Shown here: positions 15,809 through 23,825 of the stretch, piece after piece | How positions within the stretch are numbered: position 1 is the first letter of the stretch | How the letters are laid out: each line of letters starts with the position of its first letter | Assembly (NCBI RefSeq): GCF_000317285.1 | Contig: NZ_AJLN01000137.1 | Span: 1-39,259 of the forward strand | Length of the DNA stretch: 39,259 bases | Source: Chlorogloeopsis fritschii PCC 6912 | GTDB taxonomy: Bacteria > Cyanobacteriota > Cyanobacteriia > Cyanobacteriales > Nostocaceae | Reading direction: 5' to 3' | Made by a program: the position numbers and the translations under genes | Notes under the pieces: generated by a model | What the model saw: the letters and a program-made list of their open reading frames with translations, nothing else | Told to the model about the DNA's origin: nothing | Databases searched by the model: none

Positions 15809-17443
15809 ATGTCACTTGATGTATTAATCGTAGGAGCGGGGCCAACAGGCCTGCTTTTAGCTGCGCAATTAGCTCGGCATGGCATCAAACCACGGCTGAT
15901 TGACCAGCAACCACAACCCTCCACAACTAGTAAAGCACTTGCAGTTTTTGCCCGGACTCTGGAAATCTTTGACAATCTAGGTATTGCTGAAGAAGCAATT
16001 AAACATGGTCGCAAGCTATACGGAGCAAATATCCATGATGACGGCAAACGCATTGCCCATCTCAGCATAGACAAAATAGACTCTTTCTTCCCATTCGTTC
16101 TTAGCTTGCCACAATCGGAAACAGAACGCATCCTTGCACAACTAGTGGAAAGCTTCGGTGTAAAAATCGAACGTCCTGTAACTTTTACGACTTTGGAACA
16201 GGATGCAGAAGGTGTAACTGCTATACTGCGCCATGCGGATGGACGAGAAGAACGCTGTCGAGCCGCTTGGTTAATCGGTTGTGATGGTGCGCATAGTAAC
16301 GTTCGCAAGGCAGCTGGTTTGAACTATCAAGGCATAGATGTCCAAGCTTTGTTTGTCCTAGCGGATATTAAGAGTGATTGGAATTTGTCAACCAACAATA
16401 TACAGGTTTTTTTCAGTTCTAGTGGCGTATTAGCAGCCTTTCCCCTACCAGGAGAAAACAATTGGCGGCTCATTGCCAATCTCCCACCAGATACTGAATT
16501 ACCCGAAAATCCTGATTTACAGCTATTTCAGCAATTAACAACTGAACGCTCTGGTTTGCAGGCTATTTTAAGCGATCCTGTGTGGACAAGCAGTTTCGGT
16601 ATTCGGCAGCGGATCGTTGATAAATGTCGGGCGGGACGCGTGTTTGTTGCGGGTGACGCTTTAGCATCCCATAGCCCAGTCGGCGGTCAAGGTATGAATA
16701 CTGGTTTGCAAGATGCCTACAATTTAGCTTGGAAGTTGGCGTTAGTGATTAAAAATCAAGCACCAATAGATTTACTCGACTCATACCAAGCCGAACGCGA
16801 GCCAGTCTCCAAGTTTTTATTACTCAGCACAGAATGGGCTACACGAGCAGTAGTTCAAAGCAATCCCGCGATCAAGTTTCTACGTCGGCTTCTAGCTGGT
16901 GTTACTACCAGTTTTGCTCCAGTTCAACGACGCATTACCAACACTTTGTCTGAGTTAAATGTGAATTATCGCAATAGTCCAATTGTGCAAGAAGACTATC
17001 CACTGCCTTGGTTGAGCAGAAGTCCAAAAGCAGGCGTTAGCGTAGCTCCCCTGAAAGGGGCTCGCGCTCCTGATGTATTGGTGCAAACGGATAAGGGACA
17101 ACAGCGTTTATATAAGGTATTAATTAATACTCAACATCATCTGCTTTTGTTTGGTAGTAAGCTTCCCAAATATCCCAAATTGGCTCAAATTGCTCAGGAA
17201 ATTGAAGGTAAATTTCCTGATATCATTACCGTGCATATAGTGCTAGTTAGCACAAAAATAGCAGAAGAATTACAGTGGCAAGGTTCAACACTCCTCGATC
17301 CCCAAGGCGAGTGTCATCGACGTTATGGCGCTTCTAGTGAAAGCCTTTACCTGATTCGTCCAGACGGCTATATCGGTTATCGTTGCCAAGGTGCTGATGT
17401 TAATAAGCTCATGGCATATCTGCAAAAAGTCAATCTCACCTGA
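15809..17443 (+). CDS. FAD-dependent monooxygenase (aromatic hydroxylase type)
   Basis: A 544-residue class A flavoprotein monooxygenase of the PheA/TfdB type, using NAD(P)H and O2 to hydroxylate an aromatic or polyketide-like substrate. It has the FAD-binding GAGPTG (9-14), a CDGAHSNVRK motif near 158 that contacts FAD and NAD(P)H, and the GD motif with VFVAGDALASHSPVGGQGMN near 280. The C-terminal 100 residues form the thioredoxin-like domain of this group, ending YLIRPDGYIGYRCQG. AGGGAGG is 6 bases before ATG 15809. Neighbours give no pathway clue, so the substrate is unknown. It is separated from the next gene by repeat DNA and is probably monocistronic. Confidence 0.9.
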   Translation: MSLDVLIVGAGPTGLLLAAQLARHGIKPRLIDQQPQPSTTSKALAVFARTLEIFDNLGIAEEAIKHGRKLYGANIHDDGKRIAHLSIDKIDSFFPFVLSLPQSETERILAQLVESFGVKIERPVTFTTLEQDAEGVTAILRHADGREERCRAAWLIGCDGAHSNVRKAAGLNYQGIDVQALFVLADIKSDWNLSTNNIQVFFSSSGVLAAFPLPGENNWRLIANLPPDTELPENPDLQLFQQLTTERSGLQAILSDPVWTSSFGIRQRIVDKCRAGRVFVAGDALASHSPVGGQGMNTGLQDAYNLAWKLALVIKNQAPIDLLDSYQAEREPVSKFLLLSTEWATRAVVQSNPAIKFLRRLLAGVTTSFAPVQRRITNTLSELNVNYRNSPIVQEDYPLPWLSRSPKAGVSVAPLKGARAPDVLVQTDKGQQRLYKVLINTQHHLLLFGSKLPKYPKLAQIAQEIEGKFPDIITVHIVLVSTKIAEELQWQGSTLLDPQGECHRRYGASSESLYLIRPDGYIGYRCQGADVNKLMAYLQKVNLT

Positions 17444-17449
17444 GAATAG

Positions 17450-17477
17450 GGGTTAGGGACTAGAGGCTAGGGACTAG
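17450..17477 (+). repeat. Heptameric tandem repeat array, consensus GGACTAG
   Basis: Four consecutive 7-mers: GGGTTAG, GGACTAG, AGGCTAG and GGACTAG. This is the reverse complement of the CTAGTCC family at 4162-4193. It starts 6 bases after the monooxygenase stop. A related remnant (TGAGAATAGGGG, GAGGCTAGGGA) follows the P-type ATPase gene at 32161. Confidence 0.85.
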
Positions 17478-17652
17478 GGAAAAGAAGTTTTCACAGATTC
17501 GTTGTGCGATCAAATCACACAAAGAGGGCATGAAATTCTTATATCAAGTTCGGCTAATCAATTACGATTAAAATTTCTCCGCGTCTTTTTGTCTCCGTGT
17601 CCCCGCGTCAGCCTTAATGATAAGTCTTTAAGCGGACACAATATTCCTCCTT

Positions 17653-17680
17653 CTGCCCTCTGCCTTCTGCCTCCTGCCTT
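17653..17680 (+). repeat. Heptameric tandem repeat array, consensus CTGCCTT
   Basis: Four consecutive 7-mers: CTGCCCT, CTGCCTT, CTGCCTC and CTGCCTT, just before the Nramp-related gene. Same family as 6751-6771. An apparent open frame across 17502-17732 is made of such repeat DNA. Confidence 0.85.
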
Positions 17681-17718
17681 TTTTAAGCTAGTAAAACGAT
17701 TCCTTGGATGCTGCAACC

Positions 17719-19179
17719 ATGACACAACTTAGGGAACGCCAACAAGTGCGAATGCGATCGCACTCTCCCAAACCTCCACAGGGATGGAACCGCTTTAAAT
17801 GGTACGGCCCTGGTTTGATTTGGATGATTTCTTCTGTGGGTTCCGGTTCGGTGCTGTTTACCCCAAGAATTGGTTCGCGTTACGAGTATGGCTTGCTGTG
17901 GATGGCGCTAATCGTCATCTTCTTGATGTGGATAATGATTCGAGAAGTCGGCTGGTATACTGTTGTTACGGGTAAGACTATTCTGGAAGGCTACCGCGAC
18001 CTGCCAGGGCCAAAAAATTGGGCAATTTGGTTAATTTTTTTACCACAACTAGTTGCTGCCGTAGTCACAGTTGCTGGAATTGCCGCCCTTACCGGAAGTG
18101 CCTTAATGATAGCCTTTCCGGGTAATCAAGCACTCTATGCCACCATCACAATTATTCTTTCATTAATCCTGGTGATTTCAGGGCGTTACAAAGTGGTTGA
18201 ACTGTCAACTTCGATCATGGCAGGTGTGCTGGTTGCAGTGGCAATAATTACCGCAGTACGAGTTTTTCCACCAGTTGAGCAGTTAGGAGGGGGTATAGTT
18301 CCCGGTCTTCCAGAAGACTTAGACTTTGAATTTATAATACCTTGGGTAGGCTTTATCCTCGCGGGAGCAGCGGGGATTATGTGGTTTTCTTACTGGGTAG
18401 CGGCACGGGAATATGGCGGCCCTGTAGAGGAAGACAATAATAATCATCAGCCTGGAAATAATGGCCACTCCAATCGTGAATATTTAGACGAGGATTATCA
18501 ACAGCGTCTCAATTCTCGCTTAAAAAAGTGGATACGAATTATGAGTACCACAGCAGCGATCGGGGTAATTGGGGGAGGCTTGGTAATTGTTGCCTTTATG
18601 ATTTTAGGTGCAGAACTTTTAGCTCCTGAAGGAATTATTCCGGAAGGTATCCAGGTAGCAGAGGATCTGACGCGGCTGCTCTCAGAAGTTTGGGGAGTAT
18701 TTGGTTACTGGCTATTAATTATTGGTGTGACAATCGCTTTAGCAGGAACTATCTTGAGTAACCAAGATGGGTGGGGAAGAATGTTCGCTGATGCTACGCA
18801 GATTCTCATGGAGCCACAACTGCATCAGTCTCAAGTAGAGAATGGACATAACGGCAATCATCTTCAGCAGTGGATATTCTCTAAGCTCTCAAATAAAGAA
18901 TGGCTGAAAAATAGTTATGCAATTTGGGTAACTGCTATTTTGCCACTGATTGTTTTCTTTCTAGTGCGCGATCCAGTAGACATTCTCTCGGTTGGCGGTG
19001 TTGTTACTACAGTACATACCCCCGTTGTCGTCTTTTTGACCCTGTATTTGAATCGGGTACAACTTCCGCAAGCACTTCGCCCTGGCTGGTTTTCCTTAAT
19101 CTTTATGGTTTTATCAGGGTTGTTCTTTACAGGATTTGCAATTTTGTATTTCCTCGATTTATTCGGCATGGAATTTTGA
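17719..19179 (+). CDS. Nramp-family-related metal transporter lacking the canonical DPGN motif
   Basis: A 486-residue membrane protein with about eleven helices and the Nramp-type fold. It opens with KWYGPGLIWMISSVGSGSVL, which aligns with GPGLL...DPGN of Nramp helix 1, but the metal-binding Asp and Asn are replaced (GSGS). The helix 6 MPH motif is also absent (AGAAGIMWFSYWVAAREY). It therefore belongs to a divergent clade. Mn2+ or Fe2+ transport cannot be assumed. Two loops are rich in Asn, His and Gly (EEDNNNHQPGNNGHSN near 240; ENGHNGNHLQQW near 382) and could bind metal. I chose ATG 17719; an in-frame TTG at 17704 has no better support. It stands alone between repeats. Confidence 0.75.
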   Translation: MTQLRERQQVRMRSHSPKPPQGWNRFKWYGPGLIWMISSVGSGSVLFTPRIGSRYEYGLLWMALIVIFLMWIMIREVGWYTVVTGKTILEGYRDLPGPKNWAIWLIFLPQLVAAVVTVAGIAALTGSALMIAFPGNQALYATITIILSLILVISGRYKVVELSTSIMAGVLVAVAIITAVRVFPPVEQLGGGIVPGLPEDLDFEFIIPWVGFILAGAAGIMWFSYWVAAREYGGPVEEDNNNHQPGNNGHSNREYLDEDYQQRLNSRLKKWIRIMSTTAAIGVIGGGLVIVAFMILGAELLAPEGIIPEGIQVAEDLTRLLSEVWGVFGYWLLIIGVTIALAGTILSNQDGWGRMFADATQILMEPQLHQSQVENGHNGNHLQQWIFSKLSNKEWLKNSYAIWVTAILPLIVFFLVRDPVDILSVGGVVTTVHTPVVVFLTLYLNRVQLPQALRPGWFSLIFMVLSGLFFTGFAILYFLDLFGMEF

Positions 19180-19318
19180 ATTAAAAACTGGGTACTACGA
19201 CCTTTGGCGGATGTAAATAAATAATAAATAACTCAGGATAAAGCAAAATCTTCAATTTTTTCGCTCATCCTCAACTAGTCATCACCTTGCTTTATACTTT
19301 TATTCTCAAAGAGGAGTT

Positions 19319-19513
19319 ATGAACAAAAAATTTGGTTTTCTAGCTTCAGCGGTTGGACTAAGCCTACTAATAGGTGCCTGCGAGCCTGCTGCCGAAACTC
19401 CAACAACAACACCACCAGCAGGTACAACACCAGTACCACCAGCGGGTACAACACCAGTACCACCAGCTACAACACCAGGTGCAACACCACCAGCGGCTCC
19501 GACTACTCCTTAA
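19319..19513 (+). CDS. Small Pro/Thr-rich lipoprotein
   Basis: A 64-residue protein. Residues 1-21 are a lipoprotein signal ending in LIGAC (lipobox, Cys21). The rest is low-complexity Pro/Thr/Ala with a repeated eight-residue unit PPAGTTPV, encoded by an exact-period 24-bp tandem repeat (19412-19435, 19436-19459, partial third). A good AAAGAGGAG lies 5 bases before ATG 19319. It is likely an envelope-anchored flexible spacer or entropic bristle; no domain is present. Repeat number may vary between strains. No operon partner is obvious. Confidence 0.75.
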   Translation: MNKKFGFLASAVGLSLLIGACEPAAETPTTTPPAGTTPVPPAGTTPVPPATTPGATPPAAPTTP

Positions 19514-19562
19514 TATATTGAGAAAAAGCTGTGTTTAGCTTGAGACATACGTACCAAAAAGC

Positions 19563-19715
19563 GTGAAGCGTCTACCCACGCAGTGGTTGAAGTCGGAACG
19601 AATGGGAATTCTCATTGTCGGTGGTGAGGTTGTTTGGCTCATCCTCACCGCCTTACTCTACCAACAGGGTGACAAACCAGTGGTAGTTGAAGAAATCATA
19701 ATTTATAGAAAATAG
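19563..19715 (+). CDS. Small single-helix membrane protein (50 residues), hypothetical
   Basis: A short frame from GTG 19563 (or ATG 19602, 37 residues) to TAG 19713-19715. It reads a basic N-terminus (KRLPTQWLKSERM), one hydrophobic helix (GILIVGGEVVWLILTALLY) and a polar tail ending EEIIIYRK. That follows the positive-inside pattern of a one-pass inner-membrane protein. It ends 16 bases before the PLD-superfamily gene, so it could be co-translated with it. I do not recognise a family and it may be chance, but the composition is not that of random spacer. Confidence 0.45.
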   Translation: MKRLPTQWLKSERMGILIVGGEVVWLILTALLYQQGDKPVVVEEIIIYRK

Positions 19716-19731
19716 CTGACAGTATTTCACA

Positions 19732-21024
19732 ATGGAGCTAGTTGCTACCGCTTTGGGGTGGCTAGGCGCGATCGCCCTCATCGCTGGGTTTCTCTTTATC
19801 GTCGTTTTTTATTTTCGAGGAGCCTTCCGCGACTACATCGATTACAGGGCTATTAATGTTCCCAGTCCAGATGAACACCGTTTTGCTGTTGCTTTAGGTA
19901 GTTTATCTAATTCTTTAGGCACCACTGGTGACGTAATCGGCTTTTGGTTTGAAGCTAACGAGATTCAATCGGCACGGTTAGAGGCGATTCAAAGTGCCAA
20001 GCGATGCATTCACTTTGAGACATTTTTCATGACTCCGGGGCGTCGTGCCAATGATTTTGCTGCTGCCGTAGCCGAAAGGGCTGCTGCTGGTGTTGAAGTG
20101 CAGCTGGTTGTCGATCATTACGGTACGAAAAAATTACCCGCAAAGTATTGGAAACGATTAGAGGCGGCTGGTGTAGAGGTTCGCTTCTTCAAATCTTTTA
20201 GCTGGAAAGCTCCCTTTGATTATGCTGGGCGCACTCACCGCAAGCTACTGCTAATTGATGGAAAAGTTGCTTTGATTGGTGGTGCTGGAATTTCAGACTT
20301 TTGGGATGGACAAAAGAAATTTGGCGATACAGCTCCTTGGTTTGACTTTGAGTTCTGCTTAGAAGGTGCTGTAGTATCGGTTTTGGAAGGAATGTTTATG
20401 CAGCACTGGGCGGCAGCTCGCGGCACAGTAGACTTGGGTGCAGAAAATTTTCATCCCGATCCACCAGGGGCAACAATGATTCTGGTAACTCCGGGTGATG
20501 CCCCTTCTAATCTTTCTTCTTCAATCAGAGCTTTGTTTACTACGGCTATTTTTGCAGCCAAAGAGAAAGTTTGGATTGCTAGTCCTTATTTTTTGCCCGA
20601 TCATCAGTCACGTCAAGCCCTAATCGCAGCGAAAAAAAGGGGAATTGACGTGCGTATTCTTACCTGCGGGCCGCACAATGATAAGAAATTAGTTTACTAC
20701 GCCTCCGGTGAGCTTTACGGCGGCTTACTACGAGCAGGCATCAAAATTTACGAGCATCAGCCCAGTATGCTGCATGGTAAGTGTTTACTAGTGGACGATA
20801 AATGGGTGAGTACCGGCAGTGCTAACTTCGATCCCCGCAGTTTCTTCCACAATGATGAACTGAATATTTCTACTGCCGAGCCGCAAATGGTGCAACATAT
20901 CAAGGGAATTTTTCACACTGGCATTGAGCGTAGCCAACTAATTAGTATGACAGACTGGCGTACTCGGCCGTTGTGGAAGCGAATTATTGGACGTTTAGTT
21001 CTGTTTTTACAATCACAACTTTAG
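19732..21024 (+). CDS. Phospholipase D-superfamily enzyme, cardiolipin synthase-like
   Basis: A 430-residue protein with an N-terminal membrane helix (about 4-28) and two HKD catalytic motifs: His169-Lys171-Asp176 (THRKLLLIDGKVALIGG) and His348-Lys350-Asp355 (LHGKCLLVDDKWVSTGSANFDPRS). The arrangement is that of bacterial cardiolipin synthases (joining two phosphatidylglycerols, or PG and another phospholipid, at the inner membrane), although only one N-terminal helix is present instead of the usual two, so another PLD-type phosphatidyl transfer is possible. The amylo-alpha-1,6-glucosidase gene starts 23 bases downstream, pointing to a shared transcript. Confidence 0.87.
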   Translation: MELVATALGWLGAIALIAGFLFIVVFYFRGAFRDYIDYRAINVPSPDEHRFAVALGSLSNSLGTTGDVIGFWFEANEIQSARLEAIQSAKRCIHFETFFMTPGRRANDFAAAVAERAAAGVEVQLVVDHYGTKKLPAKYWKRLEAAGVEVRFFKSFSWKAPFDYAGRTHRKLLLIDGKVALIGGAGISDFWDGQKKFGDTAPWFDFEFCLEGAVVSVLEGMFMQHWAAARGTVDLGAENFHPDPPGATMILVTPGDAPSNLSSSIRALFTTAIFAAKEKVWIASPYFLPDHQSRQALIAAKKRGIDVRILTCGPHNDKKLVYYASGELYGGLLRAGIKIYEHQPSMLHGKCLLVDDKWVSTGSANFDPRSFFHNDELNISTAEPQMVQHIKGIFHTGIERSQLISMTDWRTRPLWKRIIGRLVLFLQSQL

Positions 21025-21047
21025 AATTTGTTGAATCAAGTCAAATT

Positions 21048-23216
21048 ATGAGAATAAATGTTGGCGCTCCAAATTTAACAATTAACCACGGCAGAACCTT
21101 TATGGTGACTGATTTAAGTGGCAATATTAATCCTGAAACTAGCCAAGGCATTTTTTCGGATGATACTCGATTCTTGAGCTACTATACCTGCTACTTAAAC
21201 GGTAAAAATTGGATACGTCTGTCTTCTACAACAACGGCTTACTATGCAGCTCGCGTTTATCTCATCAACCCAGAATTTGTAACTGATGATGGATCTTATG
21301 CCAAGGGTACTTTGTCACTAATTATGAGTCGGGTGGCTAGCGAGGGTATTCGTGAAGAGTTGCAGCTTACCAACTACGGATGTAAAAAAGTTCATTTCAA
21401 TCTAGAAATTGCCCTGCGCTCAGACTTTGCTGATATTTTTGAGGTTGAATCTCAAAAAATTGTCCGTCGCGGACACATTGAAACGCAATGGAATAAAAAA
21501 CAAAGTGAACTGGTAACAACCTATACCAACGGTGATTTTTTCCAGTGTCTCAGTTATCGTTTAGCTAACTGTCCTGTACAACCCCATTATGGTAATGGGC
21601 GGATTATTTTTGAGATTACCCTAGAACCTGGTGCAACTTGGAATACTTGCTGCCTTTACACCCTGGCAGACAACAAACACGTTCGTAAACCAGCAGACTT
21701 ATCTTACCAACAAGCCATTGAACCGGGGTTGGACAAAGTTCAACAACTTTGGCGAGATGTAGTTACCGATGTTACCTGCTCCGATGAAGATGTTACTAGG
21801 CTTTATCGCCAATCAGTCGAAGATTTGGGAGCATTGCGACTGTATGACTACAAATTTACCGAGGATACTTGGATACCTGCGGCAGGTGTACCCAAGTTCG
21901 TTACTTTGTTTGGTCGTGATAGTTTGATCGTTAGCCTGCAAAATATGATTGTGCATCCTGGTTTTGTGAGGGGAACGTTGCAAAAACTTGCCGAACTCCA
22001 AGCTCAAGAATGGGATGATTGGCGAGATGCCGAACCAGGTAAAATTCTGCACGAGGTTCGCATGGGTGAATTGGCGTATTTCAAGAAAATACCGCACACC
22101 CCCTATTACGGTGCAGCCGATACCGCCCCTTTATTTTTGATCGCCCTGCATGAAGCCTGGAAATGGCTGGGAGATGACTCGATGTTGCAAGACTATCGAG
22201 ATGTGGCTATGCGTTGCTTGGAATGGATAGAAAAGTATGGCGATTTGGATAATGACGGTTTGCAGGAGTATCAAAAGCGCTCAAAAGATGGACTCGACAA
22301 TCAAAGTTGGAAAGATTCTGGCGATGCGATCGTCTATCCTGATGGTAGCCAAGTGAATGCTCCCAAGGCATTGTGCGAACTCCAAGGTTACGCTTTTGAT
22401 GCATATATGCGCATGGCAGAAGCTTTTGATTTTTTAGGAGAACAAAACTACGCTACAGAACTACGCACCAAAGCCACCCAACTGCAAGCACGTTTTGAAG
22501 AGAAGTTTTGGTGCGAAGATTTAGGCTTTTATGCCCTAGCCCTCGATCCTGATAAACAACCTGTTCGTACTATTGCTTCAAATGTTGGTCATTGTCTTTG
22601 GAGTGGTATTGTTAGTTCTGAACGAGCAGAACGTGTGGTGAAAAGACTTTTGCAACCACAGATGTGGAGTGGCTGGGGCATTCGCACAGTATCCACTCAA
22701 AATCCTGCGTACAATCCTTTTTCTTACCACTTGGGTTCAATTTGGCCCCATGATAACGGCATTATTGCCTTGGGGTTTAAACGCTATGGCTTTGCTAAAG
22801 AGGTAGCCCAGGTTGCTCACGGAATTTTTGATGCAGCAAAATATTTTGCTAGCTATCGCTTACCAGAACTCTTTGCTGGTATTGAGGTAGAACCAGGAGC
22901 GTTTCCAGTTCCCTATCTAGAAGCGAATGTACCACAAGCTTGGGCAGCTGCATCCGTTTTTCATCTTCTGCAAGCGATGCTGGGTTTGCAAGCTGATGCT
23001 CCCAAAAATCAACTTTATGTCGATCCATACTTACCAGAATGGTTACCCGATATCACCCTCCGTCAAGTAGAAATTGGCAAGGCTGTTGTGGATTTAAAGT
23101 TTTGGCGTGAAGGTGATATTACCCGTTGGGATGCAGCTGTTACTCAGGGCGATGTTGAAGTGAAACAACAAGCTTGGCAACAGCATCTGGAAAAATCTGC
23201 TGCATCCCTAGATTGA
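21048..23216 (+). CDS. Amylo-alpha-1,6-glucosidase (glycogen debranching type)
   Basis: A 722-residue cytoplasmic enzyme. The N-terminal part (about 1-230) is the beta-rich GDE_N-type domain starting NHGRTFMVTDLSGNINPE and containing GIFSDDTRFLSYY. The C-terminal (alpha/alpha)6 barrel carries FVTLFGRDSLIVSLQNM (near 285), YYGAADTAPLFLIALHEAW, NQSWKDSGDAIVYPDG, YHLGSIWPHDNG and a PELFAGIEVEPGAFPVPY end region. This family hydrolyses alpha-1,6 branch points or related oligosaccharides of glycogen. The start is ATG 21048: the frame is open further upstream but overlaps the PLD gene and loses family similarity. A link to stress-related polysaccharide turnover is inferred from the neighbourhood. 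Confidence 0.9.
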   Translation: MRINVGAPNLTINHGRTFMVTDLSGNINPETSQGIFSDDTRFLSYYTCYLNGKNWIRLSSTTTAYYAARVYLINPEFVTDDGSYAKGTLSLIMSRVASEGIREELQLTNYGCKKVHFNLEIALRSDFADIFEVESQKIVRRGHIETQWNKKQSELVTTYTNGDFFQCLSYRLANCPVQPHYGNGRIIFEITLEPGATWNTCCLYTLADNKHVRKPADLSYQQAIEPGLDKVQQLWRDVVTDVTCSDEDVTRLYRQSVEDLGALRLYDYKFTEDTWIPAAGVPKFVTLFGRDSLIVSLQNMIVHPGFVRGTLQKLAELQAQEWDDWRDAEPGKILHEVRMGELAYFKKIPHTPYYGAADTAPLFLIALHEAWKWLGDDSMLQDYRDVAMRCLEWIEKYGDLDNDGLQEYQKRSKDGLDNQSWKDSGDAIVYPDGSQVNAPKALCELQGYAFDAYMRMAEAFDFLGEQNYATELRTKATQLQARFEEKFWCEDLGFYALALDPDKQPVRTIASNVGHCLWSGIVSSERAERVVKRLLQPQMWSGWGIRTVSTQNPAYNPFSYHLGSIWPHDNGIIALGFKRYGFAKEVAQVAHGIFDAAKYFASYRLPELFAGIEVEPGAFPVPYLEANVPQAWAAASVFHLLQAMLGLQADAPKNQLYVDPYLPEWLPDITLRQVEIGKAVVDLKFWREGDITRWDAAVTQGDVEVKQQAWQQHLEKSAASLD

Positions 23217-23248
23217 TTTAGTCCTTAAGTTTGATTTTTGAAAAGGTT

Positions 23249-23427
23249 ATTGCATAGTAAAAGGGAAATTAGATCTGCTCGACAATGCAATAGCCTAATT
23301 TTATAAACGGCGTTGCTGATTTAGGCTATGAAAATAATTTTTCGTAATGCCAAAACCCCTGCCCAGACGCGATATATCGCGTCTCTACACATCAAATTCA
23401 TACCGCGATTCAGCAACGCCTTATAAA
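23249..23427. repeat. Nested inverted-repeat element (MITE-like)
   Basis: The main arms are GGCGTTGCTGA (23309-23319) and TCAGCAACGCC (23410-23420), flanked by TTTATAA (23300-23306) and TTATAAA (23421-23427). Inside lies the perfect 20-bp palindrome 23365-23384 (AGACGCGATATATCGCGTCT). Further pairs are TATTGCAT/ATGCAATA (23249-23256, 23285-23292) and ATAGCCTAA/TTAGGCTAT (23290-23298, 23321-23329). More palindromic repeat DNA follows to about 23541. It has no transposase. Confidence 0.75.
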
Positions 23428-23541
23428 CTGATTTTTTCTCTTCCCCTTAGCATCCTACCCTTAGGGGAAGCCCTTCGAGTTTGCCAGTTCATGCCACGTG
23501 ACGCCAGCCGCTACCCTACGGGAACGCCTTACGGGAAGCGG

Positions 23542-23823
23542 AGACAACAAGGAGCGATCGCGATTCTTGTTGGCATGAATGTGGAACCTTTTAATGGAGA
23601 TTACAAAACATTGTATGAACGAGTGGCGAAGGATACTCAAGCTTATTTAATTCCTGAAGTTTTAGCTAGTTTAAACAACCCGCGTTATTTATATGATCGA
23701 ATTCATCCTAATCAAGCAGGACATCGGATTATAGCTAACCGCATTGCTCAAAGGTTAAACCCGCTATTGGAGCAAGCAACTTTGCCACCCAATTTATCCA
23801 AGTTGCGACAAAGTAGAGACTAA
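23542..23823 (+). pseudogene. GDSL/SGNH hydrolase (arylesterase-like), C-terminal remnant
   Basis: About 93 codons encode the end of an SGNH esterase: GAIAILVGMNVEPF, YKTLYERVAKDTQAYLIPEVL, and DRIHPNQAGHRIIANRIAQRL, in which the Asp and His of the DxxH motif belong to the catalytic triad. The N-terminal two thirds, with the nucleophile Ser (GDS) and the Gly/Asn blocks, are missing. The open frame continues upstream to 23347 only through palindromic repeat DNA. The repeat cluster therefore marks the break, by insertion plus deletion. The remnant ends 2 bases before the next gene. It cannot make an active enzyme. Confidence 0.8.
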
Positions 23824-23825
23824 CA

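Noticed and set aside
17502-17732. 76-codon open frame before the Nramp-related gene
   Set aside because: It is made of pyrimidine-rich and heptameric repeat DNA (PPSALCLLPPAFF) and overlaps the true start region of the next gene.
23347-23541. N-terminal part of the open frame leading into the SGNH hydrolase remnant
   Set aside because: The sequence is palindromic repeat DNA; the protein-like part begins only at about 23542.
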